DNA of 39,584 nucleotides from an uncultured Colwellia sp. (GTDB lineage: Bacteria > Pseudomonadota > Gammaproteobacteria > Enterobacterales > Alteromonadaceae): positions 1 to 39,584 of the forward strand of contig CAJWZC010000029.1 of assembly GCA_913049915.1 (NCBI GenBank), given 5' to 3'. Shown here piece by piece: positions 17,735 through 27,480 of the stretch. The notes below the pieces were generated by a model. The model was not told the origin of the DNA, did no database searches, and was given only the letters and a program-made list of their open reading frames with translations. The first letter of the stretch is position 1, and each line of letters begins with the position of its first letter. The translations under genes were made by a program, and so were the position numbers.

Positions 17735-19149
17735 GAGTCCTCCTTAACATTTACTGCAAAGACCGCAGTAATAAATTGCTCACCCCGTACCTGATAGTTT
17801 TTGAACATATCAATACTAGCGCAAGCCGGTGAAAGTAAAACCATATCACCTGCTTTAGCTATCTTCTTCGCTTGAGCTACCGCCTCACTAAGGGTGTTAA
17901 CTTGAATAGCATCGCTAACTAAGTTAGCAACTTCTGCACCATCTTTACCCAAGGTAATTAACTGGCTTACTTCTCGATTAAATATTACTCTAAGTGGTGA
18001 AAAATCGGCGCCTTTACCATCACCGCCAGCAATCAGAATTAACTTGTTTTTACTCGTAAGCGAAGTGGCTAAACCAGTAATAGCGGCGAGCGTTGCTCCT
18101 ACATTGGTCGCTTTAGAATCATTAATCCATTGAATGTCATCTTCACTCATCACGCGTTGACAACGATGAGCTAAGCCCGTAAAACCAGCAAGATTTTCTA
18201 TCATAGCTGATAATGACCAGCCAGCACTATTGCCAAGAGCTAAAGCTGCCATATAATTAAGCGCATTATGCATACCCGCAAGTGGTAATTCATCTATTGA
18301 AATAAGCGCTTGCTCACCAAACATCAACACTTGTTTGTTATCAATAACACTCAAGCCAAAATCACCTTGTTCGGGTTTGTTTAAACCAAAAGAAATTGTT
18401 TCTTGTTCAGTAACTAAGGTATTAGTTGCTTGATCTTCTCGACTGACCACAGCTATTTTTGCTTGTGGATAAATACCCTGCTTAATAGCCTGATAATTAG
18501 CTAAAGTCTTATGCCTATCTAAGTGGTCATCACTTAGATTAAGTACCGTAGCCGCAATAGCTTGCATACTCGTTAACGTTTCTAACTGGAAACTAGAGAG
18601 TTCGACAATCACAGTATCTGGTTGATTCGCTCGCTGAGTATCGCTGGCATGTTCTGGTTGAAGTAGATCAAGAATTGGCTCACCGATATTTCCTGCTAAG
18701 GCAGCATTTTTACCAATAACTTTAGCTAGATAAGCTAGCAGTGACACTACCGTAGACTTACCATTAGAGCCAGTCACTGCTAATATACTCATCGGATTAA
18801 TACGACTATTATTGACTAAGCAAAATAATTCAACATCCCCTATCACTTGACAGTTTTTTGAAATAAGTGCAGCAATGCTCTCACTGATTAAATCTATACC
18901 TGGGCTGGTAACAATAATATCAGCATTGGTAATTAAGCTTTGTTGCCATTGGCCAAAAACAAATTGTGCATTTGGGTAGTCTTGCTCGTATTGAGCTTGT
19001 TCATTAGCGCTTTCAAAAGGCATTGTACGTGAATCATTAACAGCAAAAGACAAACCTTGCGCGTGCAAGAAACGTAGACATGACAAACCTGTCATTCCAG
19101 CACCTAGCACGACAATATTTTTATCTTTAAACGCGTTTAACCAAGTCAT
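17725..19149 (-). CDS. murD: UDP-N-acetylmuramoyl-L-alanine--D-glutamate ligase
   Basis: Cytoplasmic Mur ligase that adds D-Glu to UDP-MurNAc-L-Ala. The N-terminal Rossmann motif VVLGAGMTGLSCLRFL is near residues 13-28. The ATP loop AVTGSNGKSTVVSLL is near 124-138. The NLSDDHLDRHKTLANY segment and INDSKATNVGATLAAI of the C-terminal half follow. The length of 474 residues is slightly more than E. coli MurD (438). It lies 41 bp after mraY and its end overlaps ftsW by 10 bp, so translation of the two is probably coupled. Confidence 0.97.
   Translation of the reverse strand: MTWLNAFKDKNIVVLGAGMTGLSCLRFLHAQGLSFAVNDSRTMPFESANEQAQYEQDYPNAQFVFGQWQQSLITNADIIVTSPGIDLISESIAALISKNCQVIGDVELFCLVNNSRINPMSILAVTGSNGKSTVVSLLAYLAKVIGKNAALAGNIGEPILDLLQPEHASDTQRANQPDTVIVELSSFQLETLTSMQAIAATVLNLSDDHLDRHKTLANYQAIKQGIYPQAKIAVVSREDQATNTLVTEQETISFGLNKPEQGDFGLSVIDNKQVLMFGEQALISIDELPLAGMHNALNYMAALALGNSAGWSLSAMIENLAGFTGLAHRCQRVMSEDDIQWINDSKATNVGATLAAITGLATSLTSKNKLILIAGGDGKGADFSPLRVIFNREVSQLITLGKDGAEVANLVSDAIQVNTLSEAVAQAKKIAKAGDMVLLSPACASIDMFKNYQVRGEQFITAVFAVNVKEDSCR
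17738..17745 (-). promoter_or_regulatory. Consensus Shine-Dalgarno sequence for ftsW inside murD
   Basis: On the minus strand AAGGAGGA lies 3 nt before ATG 17734, embedded in the last codons of murD. It is one of the strongest ribosome binding sites in the cluster and fixes the ftsW start. Confidence 0.8.
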
Positions 19150-19190
19150 AACTTATTTAAATTCATCTTATGTTTCTTAACGCTATTTAA

Positions 19191-20273
19191 TTAACGTAAC
19201 TTCAAGGTCGCTAAACCTATCAGCACTAATATCAATGAAATAATCCAGAAACGAACAATCACCCGTGGCTCTGGCCAGCCCTTTAATTCGTAGTGATGAT
19301 GTATTGGCGCCATACGAAAAATCCGTTGCCCACGCATTTTATAAGAGCCTACCTGTAAAATGACCGAGACCGTTTCCATCACAAAAACACCGCCCATAAT
19401 AAATAGCACTAATTCTTGGCGAACAAGTACCGCAATAACACCAAGTGCAGCGCCTAATGCAAGTGAGCCTACATCACCCATAAAAACTTGTGCTGGATAA
19501 GTGTTAAACCACAAGAAGCCTAAGCCTGCACCGACAATAGCGGTACAGACAATAACCAATTCACTTGTTAAGGCGATATGTGGAATATTTAAATAAGTAG
19601 AAAAGTTGACGTGACCGGTAACATAGGCAAACAATGCAAAAGCACCTGCAACCATAATGGTAGGAACAATAGCTAAGCCATCAAGACCATCAGTTAGGTT
19701 AACTGCATTTGAAGTGCCAACAATAACAAAATAGGTCATCACTATATAAAAGATACCTAACTGCGGTAATAGCTCTTTCATAAAAGGTATTAATAAAGCG
19801 GTTTCATTTGGACCTTGGGCAATAAAAAATAAAAATAACGCGGTGCTTAAGCCGATAACTGTTTGCCAGAAATATTTCCAACGAGCTATTAATCCGTTAG
19901 CATCTTTACGAATAACCTTGCGATAATCATCAACAAAGCCAACGATACCAAAGCTCACTATCACAAATAACACCACCCAAACATAAATATTACTTAGGTC
20001 TGCCCACAATAAAACACTTACTACAATGGAAGCGAGTATTAACAAACCGCCCATCGTTGGCGTACCAGATTTAGACAAATGGCTTTCAGGACCATCATCT
20101 CTTACCGTTTGACCTATTTGCATTTTTTGCAAATAACGAATAAGTTTCGGACCAAAATACAATGATATAAACAGCGCAGTTAGCGTGCTAATAATAGCGC
20201 GGAATGTTAAATAAGAGAAAACATTAAACGCTGAATAAAATTGAGTCAAATACTCACCTAACCACAATAACAT
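19191..20273 (-). CDS. mraY: Phospho-N-acetylmuramoyl-pentapeptide transferase
   Basis: Polytopic enzyme that transfers phospho-MurNAc-pentapeptide to undecaprenyl phosphate, giving lipid I. About ten membrane helices are visible. The hallmark regions are [18 protein letters not shown] near residues 58-75, the aspartate pair FVDDYRKV near 113-120, [10 protein letters not shown] near 192-201 and the histidine loop [13 protein letters not shown] near 321-333. The length of 360 residues is identical to E. coli. It shares one base with the murF stop (TAATG at 20273). Confidence 0.98.
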   Translation of the reverse strand: MLLWLGEYLTQFYSAFNVFSYLTFRAIISTLTALFISLYFGPKLIRYLQKMQIGQTVRDDGPESHLSKSGTPTMGGLLILASIVVSVLLWADLSNIYVWVVLFVIVSFGIVGFVDDYRKVIRKDANGLIARWKYFWQTVIGLSTALFLFFIAQGPNETALLIPFMKELLPQLGIFYIVMTYFVIVGTSNAVNLTDGLDGLAIVPTIMVAGAFALFAYVTGHVNFSTYLNIPHIALTSELVIVCTAIVGAGLGFLWFNTYPAQVFMGDVGSLALGAALGVIAVLVRQELVLFIMGGVFVMETVSVILQVGSYKMRGQRIFRMAPIHHHYELKGWPEPRVIVRFWIISLILVLIGLATLKLR

Positions 20274-21826
20274 TACGCTGTACCTTCTTTACTTAGATGT
20301 TCATTAACTTGATTTATACCTTGCACGGCATTCATTTTTTCAAACCATTTAATAATTTCTGCCACTACGTGTTCCATATGTGCACTTCGAGAGCCTTTAA
20401 CTAAAATAGCAATGTCTTGCTGACCAGCAGATAACTGCCGACTTAGCATATTAAGTAAATGAGCCATCAAATCAGACCTTTGATTAAAATGCTGACTTTG
20501 CTCATTTTTGTCATTATCTTGGGCAAAAATATCACTAGCACTTTGACTTAACACGCCTAATGACAATAAAGTATGTAACTGTAAGTGCTTAGCAAACTCA
20601 CCAACTTCTTGATGGTAACTACGCGCTTCGCTGCCTAACTCGCCCATATCACCTAGAATGAGTATTTGCTTACCAGGGTAATTTGATAATAATTGCGCGG
20701 CAGCTTTTGCTGATTCAAGGTTAGCGTTATAGCTATCATCAATGAGTTTGATGTTACAGCCAGTTCTTGTATCTTTTAATTGATGTAAATTCAGTCGACC
20801 TTTTACCGGCTGCATTTGTGCTAAACCTAATTGGATGTCTTTAAGACTGGCGCCAAACTCTAGCGCGATACAAGCAGCAGCAACGGCATTACAAACATTA
20901 TGCTGACCTGGAACTATTAGCGTGACTTCACAATTACCTTGATCGGTATGTAAGCTAAAAGTTGCGCAGCCATTTTCATCTAAATTGACATTTTTGCTAT
21001 AACAGTTAGCTTTATTAAAACAAGAAAAAGTACGAACTGTTTTATTTGTTAAGCGCCATTGCCATTTACTGGTGTACTTGGTGTCTTGGTTATAGAGGGC
21101 AACACCCTTTTCACCAAGACCTGAAAAGATTTCGCCTTTAGCGCGCGCTACACCGCATAAATCGCCAAACCCTTCTAAGTGTGCTGCGGCAATATTATTA
21201 ATCACGGCAACATCTGGCTGAGTTAACGCGGTGGTATAAGCAATTTCACCCATGTGATTGGCGCCCATTTCAATAACAGCAAAATCATGACTATGATCTA
21301 AACGAAGTAATGTTAAAGGCACACCAATATCATTATTAAAGTTACCATTCGTTGCTAACACTTTGCCTAAACGAGACAAAATAGCGGCAACCATTTCTTT
21401 AACGGTTGTTTTACCACTACTTCCAGTAATACCAACAGTTTTAGGGCCGACCTCTTGTTTAACAAAAGCGGCAATTTTACCTAAAGCAATACGGGTATCG
21501 CTAACAATTAACTGTGTAGTGTCAGTCACTTCTCTTAAGTGATGATCAACAATAAGTAATTGACAACCTTGCTTAATAACTTGTTTAGCAAAACGGTGGC
21601 CATCAAAGCTTGGACCTTTAAGTGCTAGAAAAGCAGTGTTTGTGTCAGAATTTTCAACGATAGCGCGACTATCAATGACTAATTCATTAATAGACAATTC
21701 GTCGATAGCTAATACATCGACATCATCGAGAGTTAGTTCATCGTGATTAAACGCAGCTAGTTTTTCTGGGACAATGAGTTCGCCGTGAGTAACTTTAGCT
21801 AAAGTAGCCAGTGAAAGTGTGATCAT
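20273..21826 (-). CDS. murF: UDP-N-acetylmuramoyl-tripeptide--D-alanyl-D-alanine ligase (enlarged)
   Basis: Cytoplasmic Mur ligase that adds D-Ala-D-Ala to complete the pentapeptide. The ATP loop [16 protein letters not shown] is near residues 132-147. The [10 protein letters not shown] segment is near 190 and [14 protein letters not shown] lies in the C-terminal half. The length of 517 residues is about 65 more than E. coli MurF (452). The extra material includes an acidic N-terminal insert (about 22-47, rich in Asp, Glu, Leu and Ile), a polar loop around [16 protein letters not shown] and a C-terminal tail. All core motifs are intact, so it should be active. It starts by ATGA overlap with the murE stop (21823-21826). 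Confidence 0.97.
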   Translation of the reverse strand: MITLSLATLAKVTHGELIVPEKLAAFNHDELTLDDVDVLAIDELSINELVIDSRAIVENSDTNTAFLALKGPSFDGHRFAKQVIKQGCQLLIVDHHLREVTDTTQLIVSDTRIALGKIAAFVKQEVGPKTVGITGSSGKTTVKEMVAAILSRLGKVLATNGNFNNDIGVPLTLLRLDHSHDFAVIEMGANHMGEIAYTTALTQPDVAVINNIAAAHLEGFGDLCGVARAKGEIFSGLGEKGVALYNQDTKYTSKWQWRLTNKTVRTFSCFNKANCYSKNVNLDENGCATFSLHTDQGNCEVTLIVPGQHNVCNAVAAACIALEFGASLKDIQLGLAQMQPVKGRLNLHQLKDTRTGCNIKLIDDSYNANLESAKAAAQLLSNYPGKQILILGDMGELGSEARSYHQEVGEFAKHLQLHTLLSLGVLSQSASDIFAQDNDKNEQSQHFNQRSDLMAHLLNMLSRQLSAGQQDIAILVKGSRSAHMEHVVAEIIKWFEKMNAVQGINQVNEHLSKEGTA

Positions 21827-23439
21827 AACTTTTCCTCGCTGGACAATCTGGCTATCGAAGCTAGAGCCGAGTGTTTTTGATAAAAATTCGTCACTACTAA
21901 GCGCTCGTTGTAGGTCAATTTTTGTGTGCCAATAATTGCACCATGCTCATCATGTTTAGCAACAATAACGTAATCTTCGTGACCTTTACCTGCCAATAAT
22001 ACAATATCGCCAGTTTTAGCTTTATTCAGGGTGTGTAATACCGCTTGTTCTCTTGCTAAAATGATCGTTATTTGCTCAACATCAGGATGGGTAAAACCGG
22101 CAACAATATCGTTTGCTATTAACTGGGCATCTTCACTACGCGGGTTATCATTGGTCACAACTAAATAGTCAGCATATTTTTCTGCCGCTTGTGCCATCAA
22201 GGGCCTTTTACCTTTATCTCTATCGCCGCCACAGCCAAAGACCACATAAAGTTCACCTGAGCAATGTTGACGACAAGCTTGCAGTGCTTTTTCTAACGCA
22301 TCAGGCGTATGAGCATAATCAACCACGGCGGTTGCTAAGTTCTTACCACTACTTGCTTCCATCCGTCCGGCAATGGCACTCACTTGGCTAACTAAATCAG
22401 GGAGTTGGTTTAATGGTATACCTTGAATAAGCAGTACACTGATAGCAGCTAATAAATTATCAATATTAAAATCGCCCAATAAGGGACTAGTAACATCAAT
22501 ATTGCCTAAATGACTAGCTAAGGTAAAAGAGACACCGTGACTATGACGATTAATACCTTGAGCAGTAACAAATTTTTTGTATGTATTAATACTGGCTTCA
22601 CGGCCATATAACCAAATAACTTGTTGTTTCGGCCAATTTTCTAACCATTTTTTTGCTTGCTTATCATCAAAGTTGACTACCGCAACTTGTTTATTATCTG
22701 CGGTAAAAATCTGCTTTTTCGCCTCACCATAACTTACCATTGAACCATGGTAGTCAAGATGGTCTCGGCTTAAATTAGTAAAAATTGCTATATCGAATAA
22801 ATCTGCTTGCACGCGGTTTTGCGATAAAGCATGCGAAGACACTTCCATTGCTACATAGTTAAACTTGCCATGGACTGAGTGTTCATCGTTAAAGCTATTA
22901 AGTAATTGGTGTAACTCACAAGCACCGGGAGTGGTATTTTCTATGGGATATAATTTATCGAGATTACCAGCACCATTAGTACCAATAACGGCACAAGGTT
23001 TATAAGAAAAACTCAGCATTTGAGCTAATAACTGACTGGTAGTGGTTTTACCATTGGTACCGGTAATACCCACTAGCGTCATATTATCTTGTGGTGCTTG
23101 ATAATAGTTTTTTGTTAAGGTGAACAAATGTTGATTAAGTTGATAAAACTTAACAATAGCTGCTTCACTTTCTTTTGTCGCTAAAACAATATCACCATGT
23201 TCGTTACTATTTTCACACTCAGCAAGTACTAACTTAGCACCCTGCTTTATTGCCTGTTGAATGTATTTACGACCGTCTTGAACGTAACCAATAATAGCGC
23301 AAAAAATATCACCTTCGACAATAGCTCTACTATCGTTATGAATATCACCAGACAAGTCACTAAAACTTATCGAACTCGGTAGTTCAATAGAGAACTCAGT
23401 CAAGCAATTGATAATGCTTCGTGTAGCAGGTTTAGGCAT
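21823..23439 (-). CDS. murE: UDP-N-acetylmuramoyl-tripeptide synthetase, meso-DAP specific
   Basis: Cytoplasmic Mur ligase that adds meso-diaminopimelate as the third residue. The ATP loop VGITGTNGKTTTSQLLA is near residues 122-138. NLSRDHLDYHGSM, with the lysine-containing region after it, is near 228. The amino-acid selectivity motif DNPRSED is present, which predicts DAP rather than lysine. GKGHEDY closes the C-terminal domain. The length of 538 residues is longer than E. coli (495). A ribosome binding site AGGAG precedes ATG 23439, inside the end of ftsI, which it overlaps by 8 bp. Confidence 0.97.
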   Translation of the reverse strand: MPKPATRSIINCLTEFSIELPSSISFSDLSGDIHNDSRAIVEGDIFCAIIGYVQDGRKYIQQAIKQGAKLVLAECENSNEHGDIVLATKESEAAIVKFYQLNQHLFTLTKNYYQAPQDNMTLVGITGTNGKTTTSQLLAQMLSFSYKPCAVIGTNGAGNLDKLYPIENTTPGACELHQLLNSFNDEHSVHGKFNYVAMEVSSHALSQNRVQADLFDIAIFTNLSRDHLDYHGSMVSYGEAKKQIFTADNKQVAVVNFDDKQAKKWLENWPKQQVIWLYGREASINTYKKFVTAQGINRHSHGVSFTLASHLGNIDVTSPLLGDFNIDNLLAAISVLLIQGIPLNQLPDLVSQVSAIAGRMEASSGKNLATAVVDYAHTPDALEKALQACRQHCSGELYVVFGCGGDRDKGKRPLMAQAAEKYADYLVVTNDNPRSEDAQLIANDIVAGFTHPDVEQITIILAREQAVLHTLNKAKTGDIVLLAGKGHEDYVIVAKHDEHGAIIGTQKLTYNERLVVTNFYQKHSALASIARLSSEEKL

Positions 23440-25210
23440 TATGCTCTCCTACTAACCTTGACTTCTGTTCTGGATACGTGAGCTTAATGTGCTTACTCGC
23501 TGTTCGTGATTTTTGTGCATCTGGGGCAACATTAAGCACACGTAAAGCACCTTTCATTACCCGTGAAAATACTGGCGCGGCAACTTCACCACCATGATAA
23601 AGGTCTCCACTGGGTTCGTTAATAACGACAACGACAACGATTTCAGGATTAGAAATTGGCGCAACACCGGCAAATAAGGCGACATAATCATTACCATAAC
23701 CACCAGCAACAGCTTTAATTGAAGTACCGGTTTTACCACCAACACGATAACCATCAATTTTAGCTTTAGGCACATGTTCATCGACAACAGCTTCAAGCAT
23801 ATGGGTAATCGCATTACTGTTCTTCACAGAGAAAATTCTTTCCTGATCTCCGGGGTCAATTGTTTCACCACTGTTTTTAACAATAGTTAATCGACGCTTT
23901 ATTCCACCATTAGCCAGGGCCATATAAAAACGCGTTAATTGCGCAGGGGTAATGGCAAGGCCTGCCCCCCAAGATAGCGTTGCTAATTCAAATGTAGACC
24001 AACGACTTCTATCATGCATCATACCAGCGCTCTCACCTACTAAATTAGTACCGGTATCATCAGCAAAACCTGCATCAAAAAACTTGGTTAACAAGTAATC
24101 TTTTGGTACCGACAGTGCTAATTGAGTGGTACCCATATTTGATGAGGTAACCAATATCTCTTCAATCGATAGTTTACCGCGATTAATGGGGTCACTAACT
24201 CGACGTCCGCCTAAGCGCATCCAACCAGGACTGGTATTGAGGATAGTGTTAGCTTTTACCGAGCCAAATTCCAACGCGGTTAACGCGGTTAGAGGTTTCA
24301 TGGTCGAACCTGGTTCGTAAATATCGGTGATAGCACGATTTCTAAAGCGATGAATAGCCGTGTTACGGCGATTATTTGGGTTATACGATGGGCTATTAGT
24401 CATTGCCAATATTTCACCAGTATGAATATTAGCGACCACTACCGAGCCAGAAGTCGCTTTAAATGCTTGTACAGCACCTTTAAGCTCTTTATAAGCAATA
24501 GCTTGAATACGCTGATCAATACTTAGGGTAATGGTTTGTGCTTGCTCTGGTTCTTCAACTGAAATAATTTCAATTTTTCGTCCTTTAGCATCTTTTCTAA
24601 AACGTTTAGCCCCCCCCGTACCAGTGAGTAATTCATCATACATACGCTCGATGCCTTCAATACCTTTATCGTCTACATTGGTGAAACCAATAAGGTGAGC
24701 ACTAATTTCTCCGGTAGGATAAAAGCGCTTTGATTCTTTACGTAAGTGAATGCCGGGAATTTTTAATTCTTTGATATAATTTGCCATGGCTGACGTAATT
24801 TTACGCTCTAGATAAATAAAACGTTTACGAGGACTTTTAACAACACGGGCGATCAATTTATTAATATCTTGATTAAGTACGTCTGCCAGAGCTTGCCAAT
24901 GCTTGGTCATTGCGAGGGCATTATTATCCATAATAATCTTGGGATCAGCCCAAACCGTTTCAACAGGTACACTAATGGCGAGTTCAGCGCCGTTACGATC
25001 AACAATTGAACCACGCTGTACGGTATTGGCGGCAACACGTAAAGAACGTAAATCGCCTTGTTTTTTCAACATTTCAGGTTCAAAAATTTGAATATAAGCA
25101 CTTCGTGCCATCAAACTGAGATAAATAAGGGCAACAACGACCAGCACTAAATAATAACGCCATGGAGCGGTATTTAATGGGTTATTGTTTTTAGCCGCTT
25201 TTTTATTCAC
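23432..25210 (-). CDS. ftsI: Septal peptidoglycan transpeptidase FtsI (PBP3)
   Basis: Class B penicillin-binding protein that cross-links septal peptidoglycan with FtsW. It has a short cytoplasmic tail, one membrane helix (about residues 18-36) and a periplasmic pedestal starting with QRGSIVDRNG. The transpeptidase motifs are S302-T-M-K305, S356-S-N358 and K493-T-G-T496. The length is 592 residues (E. coli 588). The apparent start is GTG 25210, preceded by GAGAGCGGT. A tract of eight C at 24610-24617 lies in the coding sequence on the plus strand. A 117-bp gap from ftsL makes this one of the looser joints of the cluster. Confidence 0.98.
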   Translation of the reverse strand: MNKKAAKNNNPLNTAPWRYYLVLVVVALIYLSLMARSAYIQIFEPEMLKKQGDLRSLRVAANTVQRGSIVDRNGAELAISVPVETVWADPKIIMDNNALAMTKHWQALADVLNQDINKLIARVVKSPRKRFIYLERKITSAMANYIKELKIPGIHLRKESKRFYPTGEISAHLIGFTNVDDKGIEGIERMYDELLTGTGGAKRFRKDAKGRKIEIISVEEPEQAQTITLSIDQRIQAIAYKELKGAVQAFKATSGSVVVANIHTGEILAMTNSPSYNPNNRRNTAIHRFRNRAITDIYEPGSTMKPLTALTALEFGSVKANTILNTSPGWMRLGGRRVSDPINRGKLSIEEILVTSSNMGTTQLALSVPKDYLLTKFFDAGFADDTGTNLVGESAGMMHDRSRWSTFELATLSWGAGLAITPAQLTRFYMALANGGIKRRLTIVKNSGETIDPGDQERIFSVKNSNAITHMLEAVVDEHVPKAKIDGYRVGGKTGTSIKAVAGGYGNDYVALFAGVAPISNPEIVVVVVINEPSGDLYHGGEVAAPVFSRVMKGALRVLNVAPDAQKSRTASKHIKLTYPEQKSRLVGEHNA

Positions 25211-25327
25211 ACCGCTCTCATTTATATTATTGTTTTACGCTTGTCTGACGAATATCGGACTAAAGCTTTTCTATACTTATTGGCTCTAAACTTATTCTTT
25301 TTTAATCATTTTAAATAATAAACTGCT

Positions 25328-25636
25328 TTATTCTAAAGTAACAATCACTTCAGAATTTACATTCGGACGTTTCATCTGCAACAGTTTTGTTGCTTTACTC
25401 TCAATTGCGCTATGCTCGGCCAAACTACCTTGTTCTAATAATAAGTTACGCCATTCAATGTTTAATTCATCTTTTTTTGACAATAAGACTTCAAGTTCAC
25501 TGGTTGTCTGCCGGTTAATATGACTGTAATAAATTACCGAAAAGGCCGACATCACCACAAACAACAATAAAATATAAGTAACACTATAACGGACAATATC
25601 TTGCCAAATATCAAAAACTAAAGCACGCGCAGCCAT
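25328..25636 (-). CDS. ftsL: Cell division protein FtsL
   Basis: Small bitopic protein that forms the FtsQLB complex and activates FtsWI. A short cytoplasmic tail is followed by one membrane helix (about residues 17-36). A periplasmic coiled coil (about 38-80, heptad-like Leu and Glu pattern in LEVLLSKKDELNIEWRNLLLEQ) ends in the conserved AIESKATKLLQMKRP. The length is 102 residues (E. coli 121). Only 2 bp separate it from the rsmH stop, so translation is probably coupled. Confidence 0.95.
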   Translation of the reverse strand: MAARALVFDIWQDIVRYSVTYILLLFVVMSAFSVIYYSHINRQTTSELEVLLSKKDELNIEWRNLLLEQGSLAEHSAIESKATKLLQMKRPNVNSEVIVTLE

Positions 25637-25638
25637 AA

Positions 25639-26589
25639 CTAATCAGTGTTTCTAACTAAACGCTCTGCGACGCGTAATACCGAACTACGCGAGCGTACAT
25701 TTTCTTCAACTTCTGTTTCGCTTGGCTTTAATCGACGACCAATTAAAGCAAATTTTTTGCCTTTATTTAATTCTTCTTCACTAATAGGCAAGCCACGTGG
25801 AACTTTTTTACCTTGTGAATGCTTTTTCATAAACTGTTTAACCAAACGGTCTTCAAGAGAATGAAAGCTAATGACAACAAGACGGCCACCTTCGGCTAGC
25901 ACATCAAGCGAAGCAGCAAGGGCTTTTTCAATTTGTTCCAATTCGCTATTAATATAGATACGAATAGCTTGAAAACTTCGAGTTGCGGGATGCTTTTTTA
26001 TTTCTCTTTGCGGAGCTGTAGTTTTAATAAGTTTTGCTAATTGACTTGTTCTAGTTAATGGTGACTCTTCACGTGTATCTACTATCGCATTAGCAATTCG
26101 CCAAGCATGCTTTTCTTCACCAAACGTGCGTAATACCCAGGTAATGTCTTCAACATCGGCAACAGCTAGCCATTCTGCAGCTGTTTGGCCTTTACTGGTA
26201 TCCATACGCATATCAAGCGGACCATCTTTCATAAAGCTAAAACCACGTTCAGCTTCATCAAGTTGGGGAGAAGAGACGCCAAGATCAAGTAATATGCCGT
26301 CAACTTTACCGGTTAACTGGTGTTTTTCTGCTATTTCAGCTAAAGAAGCAAAGCCTTCATGCTCAATTAAAAAACGCGGATCATCTTTAAATTTTTCAGC
26401 CGCGATAATTGCTGTTGGATCACGGTCAATGGCAATTAAGCGTCCATTGTCAGATAACTTAGAAAGAATTAACGACGAGTGTCCGCCTCGACCGAAAGTA
26501 CAGTCGATAAAGCAACCGTCACTGGTTATAGCTAAACCGTCTACGGCTTCATTGAGCAGCACTGAGATGTGAGTGGTGTCTAATTCCAT
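25639..26589 (-). CDS. rsmH: 16S rRNA (cytosine1402-N4)-methyltransferase RsmH
   Basis: SAM-dependent methyltransferase (former MraW) that modifies C1402 in the ribosomal P site. The N-terminus [13 protein letters not shown] and the SAM loop [14 protein letters not shown] (about residues 29-42) are typical. AIDRDPTA (near 54) binds [25 protein letters not shown] (near 97) and [17 protein letters not shown] (near 240) complete the family signature. The length of 316 residues is close to E. coli (313). It starts 71 bp after mraZ with a weak ribosome binding site. Confidence 0.98.
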   Translation of the reverse strand: MELDTTHISVLLNEAVDGLAITSDGCFIDCTFGRGGHSSLILSKLSDNGRLIAIDRDPTAIIAAEKFKDDPRFLIEHEGFASLAEIAEKHQLTGKVDGILLDLGVSSPQLDEAERGFSFMKDGPLDMRMDTSKGQTAAEWLAVADVEDITWVLRTFGEEKHAWRIANAIVDTREESPLTRTSQLAKLIKTTAPQREIKKHPATRSFQAIRIYINSELEQIEKALAASLDVLAEGGRLVVISFHSLEDRLVKQFMKKHSQGKKVPRGLPISEEELNKGKKFALIGRRLKPSETEVEENVRSRSSVLRVAERLVRNTD

Positions 26590-26660
26590 GTTATTATTTT
26601 TATAACCTTTGTTCGCGAAAGTGTTAACGCGTTTATTTTACAAATTGACTTAGATAAAAA

Positions 26661-27119
26661 CTAAAGTGATAAGTCTAGTAAGCGGTCTGTCAATTCAATT
26701 TCACCCGATTGTATTTTGCTAATGCCTTGTTGCATTTGCACTTGCCATGCTGTGTCATGCCAAATTTCAAATTTTTTCAATTGACCAACAAGCATGATGC
26801 TTTTTTCTAAACTCGCATGTTGTCTTAAAGGACCATTTATTAATAGCCTGCCGTTTTTATCCATCTCACAGTCACTAGCATTACCTAGAATAACCTGCTG
26901 TAACAAACGCTCTTGTGGGTTCATGCTTGATAAATTACACAGTTTCAGTTCAATTTCTTCCCATTCAGGTAGCGGGTAAAGCAATAAACACGGATGCTGA
27001 ATATCAACGGTACAAACCATTTTTCCTTGGCAATCAACCAATAGCTCTTCACGATACTTAGTTGGTATCGTGATTCTATTTTTGCTGTCAAGCGTGATTG
27101 CACTAGTGCCTCTATACAT
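26661..27119 (-). CDS. mraZ: Transcriptional regulator MraZ
   Basis: DNA-binding protein with two SpoVT/AbrB-like repeats that forms ring oligomers. In E. coli it represses its own dcw promoter. The N-terminus MYRGTSAITLDSKNRITIPTKYRE is diagnostic, and the second repeat holds DKNGRLLINGPLRQHASLEK. The frame is open to 27200, but ATG 27119 gives 152 residues, exactly the E. coli length, and the upstream residues are not conserved. The Shine-Dalgarno sequence is weak. A three-repeat operator lies about 77 bp upstream of the start codon. Confidence 0.97.
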   Translation of the reverse strand: MYRGTSAITLDSKNRITIPTKYREELLVDCQGKMVCTVDIQHPCLLLYPLPEWEEIELKLCNLSSMNPQERLLQQVILGNASDCEMDKNGRLLINGPLRQHASLEKSIMLVGQLKKFEIWHDTAWQVQMQQGISKIQSGEIELTDRLLDLSL

Positions 27120-27195
27120 ATCTGTTGTTACTTCACTCTTTTGAACATTAAATAAACAAGTGATTGATAATGTGATAACTATTACGACTACAGGA

Positions 27196-27220
27196 TCCAC
27201 ATTTTTCCACTTTTTCCCAC
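27196..27220 (-). promoter_or_regulatory. MraZ operator: three GTGG repeats at 10-bp spacing
   Basis: On the minus strand GTGGG (27220-27216), GTGGA (27210-27206) and GTGGA (27200-27196) recur with an exact 10-bp period, separated by A-rich 5-nt spacers. MraZ of E. coli is known to bind TGGGN repeats separated by 5 nt upstream of mraZ. The repeats fall directly after the predicted transcription start, so bound MraZ would block the promoter. This site implies autoregulation of the whole dcw transcript. Confidence 0.85.
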
Positions 27221-27228
27221 ATTGCTAC

Positions 27229-27258
27229 AGTTTAGTGAAAAAAGCAACGATCTGTCAA
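27229..27258 (-). promoter_or_regulatory. Likely sigma-70 promoter of the dcw cluster
   Basis: On the minus strand a perfect -35, TTGACA (27258-27253), is followed by an 18-bp spacer and the -10 TAAACT (27234-27229, four of six consensus positions). Transcription would start near 27222, just before the MraZ repeats, giving a leader of about 100 nt. The position next to the operator supports it. Confidence 0.7.
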
Positions 27259-27444
27259 GTGAGGAAAACGAAAAATGAAGGTCTATATACTGGCTATAAT
27301 ACCAGTAAAATTGAGGCTTGTGAGGAAGTGGATGAAATTGTGGAGTTTTGTGACAAGGAATCCCAAAAATGAATAGAAAATAAATTTTATTACTGAAAAG
27401 GTATCTATTTTTAGCGACGGAGTGATAAAGGTGGTCGACTAAGG

Positions 27445-27469
27445 GCGTTTTTCCAGAAAGAAAAAACGC
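27445..27469. repeat. Hairpin between mraZ and the acyl-CoA dehydrogenase
   Basis: GCGTTTTT at 27445-27452 and AAAAACGC at 27462-27469 form a perfect 8-bp stem with a 9-nt loop. It lies 26 bp beyond the dehydrogenase stop and may help terminate that gene before the dcw promoter, although no T run follows the stem. Confidence 0.4.
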
Positions 27470-27480
27470 TCCTAGCAGAC

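Noticed and set aside
27120..27200. N-terminal extension of MraZ to 179 residues
   Set aside because: The conserved start MYRGTSAITL begins at 27119, giving the standard 152 residues, and the extension would run into the operator.
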